A stretch of 64,000 nucleotides of DNA, from assembly GCF_016625195.1 (NCBI RefSeq), contig NZ_JACVUP010000003.1, forward strand, positions 277,300-341,299, written 5' to 3'. The notes below the pieces were generated by a model. It was not told the DNA's origin and ran no database searches. It saw only the letters and a list, made by a program, of their open reading frames with translations. Source of the DNA: Erwinia sp. S63. GTDB lineage: Bacteria > Pseudomonadota > Gammaproteobacteria > Enterobacterales > Enterobacteriaceae. Position 1 is the stretch's first letter. Every line of letters begins with the position of its first letter. Made by a program: the position numbers and the translations under genes. Positions 62,038 through 64,000 of this stretch are shown in pieces.

Positions 62038-63783
62038 TCATTTTAGGGGTACTTCCTTAGTCATGTATACGCCATCACGGTTACGCTTTCTTTCTTCATG
62101 ATGTATTGCTAGGGCCAAATACATTATGGAGTTTCTAGCTAATCTCATTAGCTCACACAGCCTTTTTTCAAATTGGCTAATTGGTATTAAAAGTGAATGA
62201 GACGATAGCTTTTTCTTTTCCTTTAACTGCTGGTCTAGCTTATCTTTTCTGATATTCAATGCGTTGAGTTCATCAACGTTATATCCCAATGCCATTGATT
62301 TGTTACTTTGCAAATCGGTGATTTTCGATTCACAAAGACTGAGTTCTTCTTCCATTTTAAGTAATTCATTATCATTATATGGATTATTAGCCGTGGCAAG
62401 TTCATAGCCAAAATCATCTACAATTTTTAGCGAACGATGCTCCATTGCATTTCGGATTTTAACAAATGCAACTGCGTGTGGATCTAACCACTTAGTAACT
62501 TCTTCAGAATCACCGACTTTTCTCAAGTCTCTTAATATAAAGAATAAAGCATGAATAAAATGATTGTCGCTTTCTTTCAATTTTTTGTGTGGTTTCCACC
62601 CTCCACCTTTAACCGTTATATCCCGAAAAAGGGATTCTATGGTAATGCTCCTGTCATGCTTGATATCATTCAGATCAAAAAATCTGTTTATGAAGTAAGC
62701 TATTTTGTCGAACAAGGAATATAAAGCCCTGAAGGCTGATTTATAATGAGCTACTTTTAAATTATTAATTGAATAACTCATATCATCTACATGCTGATAT
62801 GTTGAATTGAACATGTGAGACGTATCGTTAGGTATATCTTTGGCAGTAAAGATTAAGTAACGAGCATAACAATAATCATTCTTTAACTCATCATAGTTAC
62901 CATGGTATGAAAGTTCCTCATGCATAGTTAACGAGCTATTTATAGTTTGAATGAAAGACGGTAATGAAAAAACATCCTGATAAACTATAGGGTAATTGCA
63001 CACGTCATTTAAATCATTTAGGAAAAGACGATTTTCACCACACCATTCTAAGTATTCTTTTTCTTTTTTAGACGAATACTCTTGTTTGTATTCTTTAAAC
63101 TGATAGAAGCTATCTAGGTCATATTTATTTTCGAATGCATCTTTAAATGTAGAAAGTTGCCCATCTTTTTCAAGATAAACTCTTTGCTCAGGGTATAACT
63201 TATCAATGTTGTCTAGGGCTTGGTTAGTCAATTCATATGCTTTAAAATAATGGTATCCTGAATGATACTGGTCATAAAGGGAGTCACCTAAAAAAATTTG
63301 ATTTATAGCTTTTGAATTAATAGCAACTGGGTTTTCATCTAAAGATATGGCTTTGTCAAAATGTGGTAAGCAGCACAATGCGCGACCTTGTGAAGACAAT
63401 TGAATTGCAAGATTTGTTTCAATTCTGGATCTTAAATTGGTGCGTGCATTTGTGACATTCTCATGTTCACTCCAATCATGTTTTGGAAGGGCATGTATAG
63501 CTTTTCTGTATGCTATTACAGACTTCATCAAATCGTCTGAGTACCACTCGGTTTTTCTTTTTTCATGAAGATCTGAATAACAGGTTCCCAAACAATATAG
63601 GTAATGAGCTTCGTGGATAGGATGTGCGAAGGCAAAGTTCTTTGAGGTGTATTTTTCTACTAATGAAACTAAGGCGATATCATTACCTGTAATCATGTAC
63701 TCATCAGCAAGTTCACTAAATTCTGTCAATTCGGCAATGCTCATCAGCATGCTTGTTTCTTTTGTAGTTTTGTTATCAACCAT
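62038..63783 (-). CDS. LA2681-type HEPN protein with TPR-like N-terminus
   Basis: Probable defence ribonuclease of 581 residues. Residues ~55-200 contain TPR-like helices (HEAHYLYCLGTCYSDLHE, SVIAYRKAIHALPKHD). The HEPN active-site motif R-x4-H is R444-NAME-H449. Residues ~474-527 are a charged coiled coil, and the C-terminus has a second conserved helix (RLCELMRLARNSIMYLALAI). The match to LA2681-like HEPN proteins is from memory. Low GC against its neighbours suggests transfer. ATG 63783 is used; ATGs 11 and 13 codons later are alternatives. No partner gene is visible before the window ends. Confidence 0.75.
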   Translation of the reverse strand: MVDNKTTKETSMLMSIAELTEFSELADEYMITGNDIALVSLVEKYTSKNFAFAHPIHEAHYLYCLGTCYSDLHEKRKTEWYSDDLMKSVIAYRKAIHALPKHDWSEHENVTNARTNLRSRIETNLAIQLSSQGRALCCLPHFDKAISLDENPVAINSKAINQIFLGDSLYDQYHSGYHYFKAYELTNQALDNIDKLYPEQRVYLEKDGQLSTFKDAFENKYDLDSFYQFKEYKQEYSSKKEKEYLEWCGENRLFLNDLNDVCNYPIVYQDVFSLPSFIQTINSSLTMHEELSYHGNYDELKNDYCYARYLIFTAKDIPNDTSHMFNSTYQHVDDMSYSINNLKVAHYKSAFRALYSLFDKIAYFINRFFDLNDIKHDRSITIESLFRDITVKGGGWKPHKKLKESDNHFIHALFFILRDLRKVGDSEEVTKWLDPHAVAFVKIRNAMEHRSLKIVDDFGYELATANNPYNDNELLKMEEELSLCESKITDLQSNKSMALGYNVDELNALNIRKDKLDQQLKEKKKLSSHSLLIPISQFEKRLCELMRLARNSIMYLALAIHHEERKRNRDGVYMTKEVPLK

Positions 63784-64000
63784 TGATCGCCGCTCTCACT
63801 TTTAGTCTGAATATCAATATGTAGTTATGTGATTCTAGGCGAAATCTGAGGACTATTCGCGTGTCTAATGCCTCAAAATCAGTGAAAACACGTCCATCTT
63901 AAAGTTTAGAACGCATAGATTGACACTATCTAGTTCGATTTAGTGCTAGTGACCTGCCCCCAGTATTAGATACAACCTTCAGTTAGTAATGTCGGTTGGT
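63784..64000. other. Promoter-side segment of HEPN gene, window edge
   Basis: 217 bp with no open frame of note on either strand. It should hold the promoter of the HEPN gene; nothing else recognised. Confidence 0.4.

Overview
The window looks like a chromosomal segment of an Enterobacterales bacterium, most likely Pantoea or a close relative in the Erwiniaceae. It carries pckA, a complete malonate decarboxylase operon, a three-subunit FAD/cytochrome c sugar (acid) dehydrogenase and a Sit/Yfe-type manganese/iron importer. Most genes have GC-rich enterobacterial codon use. AT-rich patches at about 17.1-19.4, 33.8-35.6, 41.1-42.1, 47.0-47.8 and 61.6-64.0 kb hold toxin-antitoxin modules, orphan proteins and a defence-type gene. 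I saw no rRNA, tRNA, insertion sequence or CRISPR array.

Layout. 0-7 kb: the 5' part of pckA (reverse), a HypT-like LysR regulator, a zinc-free MDR oxidoreductase divergent from a LysR regulator, and an XRE/MmyB-type regulator divergent from a DHA2 exporter. 7.1-9.5 kb: a full-length second BamA-like protein standing alone behind a structured leader. 9.7-16.2 kb: a binding-protein-dependent sugar ABC operon with a PfkB kinase, divergent from a ROK repressor, with a perfect 10-bp-arm palindrome between them. 16.3-19.4 kb: small accessory genes (GNAT, an unknown two-gene pair, a hexapeptide acyltransferase, an HTH/PIN toxin-antitoxin pair). 19.4-28.3 kb: two divergent operons that form one system: a fused DppD/DppF ATPase, an M81 (MlrC-like) peptidase and a ROK repressor on one side, and a DppA/B/C transporter plus a ROK sugar kinase on the other.

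28.4-35.5 kb: AraJ-type exporter, LysR/pirin pair, lone inositol-type dehydrogenase with a LacI regulator, Phd/PIN toxin-antitoxin pair and an orphan DUF2384 (MbcA/ParS-type) protein. 35.7-41.0 kb: membrane sugar (acid) dehydrogenase (Tat-exported small subunit, GMC flavoprotein with a 3Fe-4S-type cysteine motif, triheme cytochrome c) followed by an ACS-family sugar-acid transporter. 41.3-42.1 kb: a small LuxR-tail regulator with a 39-residue membrane peptide. 42.1-46.9 kb: GntR regulator divergent from a DUF2848/amidase/dimeric-barrel/MHS-transporter operon. 47.8-55.8 kb: mdcABCDEFGH with convergent mdcR.

55.9-64 kb holds the most unusual material. A winged-helix Fic protein has glutamine in place of the catalytic histidine. 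Upstream of it lies an array of eight 12-bp repeats at 20-22 bp spacing, about two helical turns. Next come sitABCD with an MntR-like palindrome, a type II (RibH2-like) lumazine synthase, an AT-rich patch with phased CGAAA motifs, and a TPR/HEPN protein of the LA2681 type that is probably a defence gene.

All calls come from reading the sequence and from remembered family features; no database search was run.
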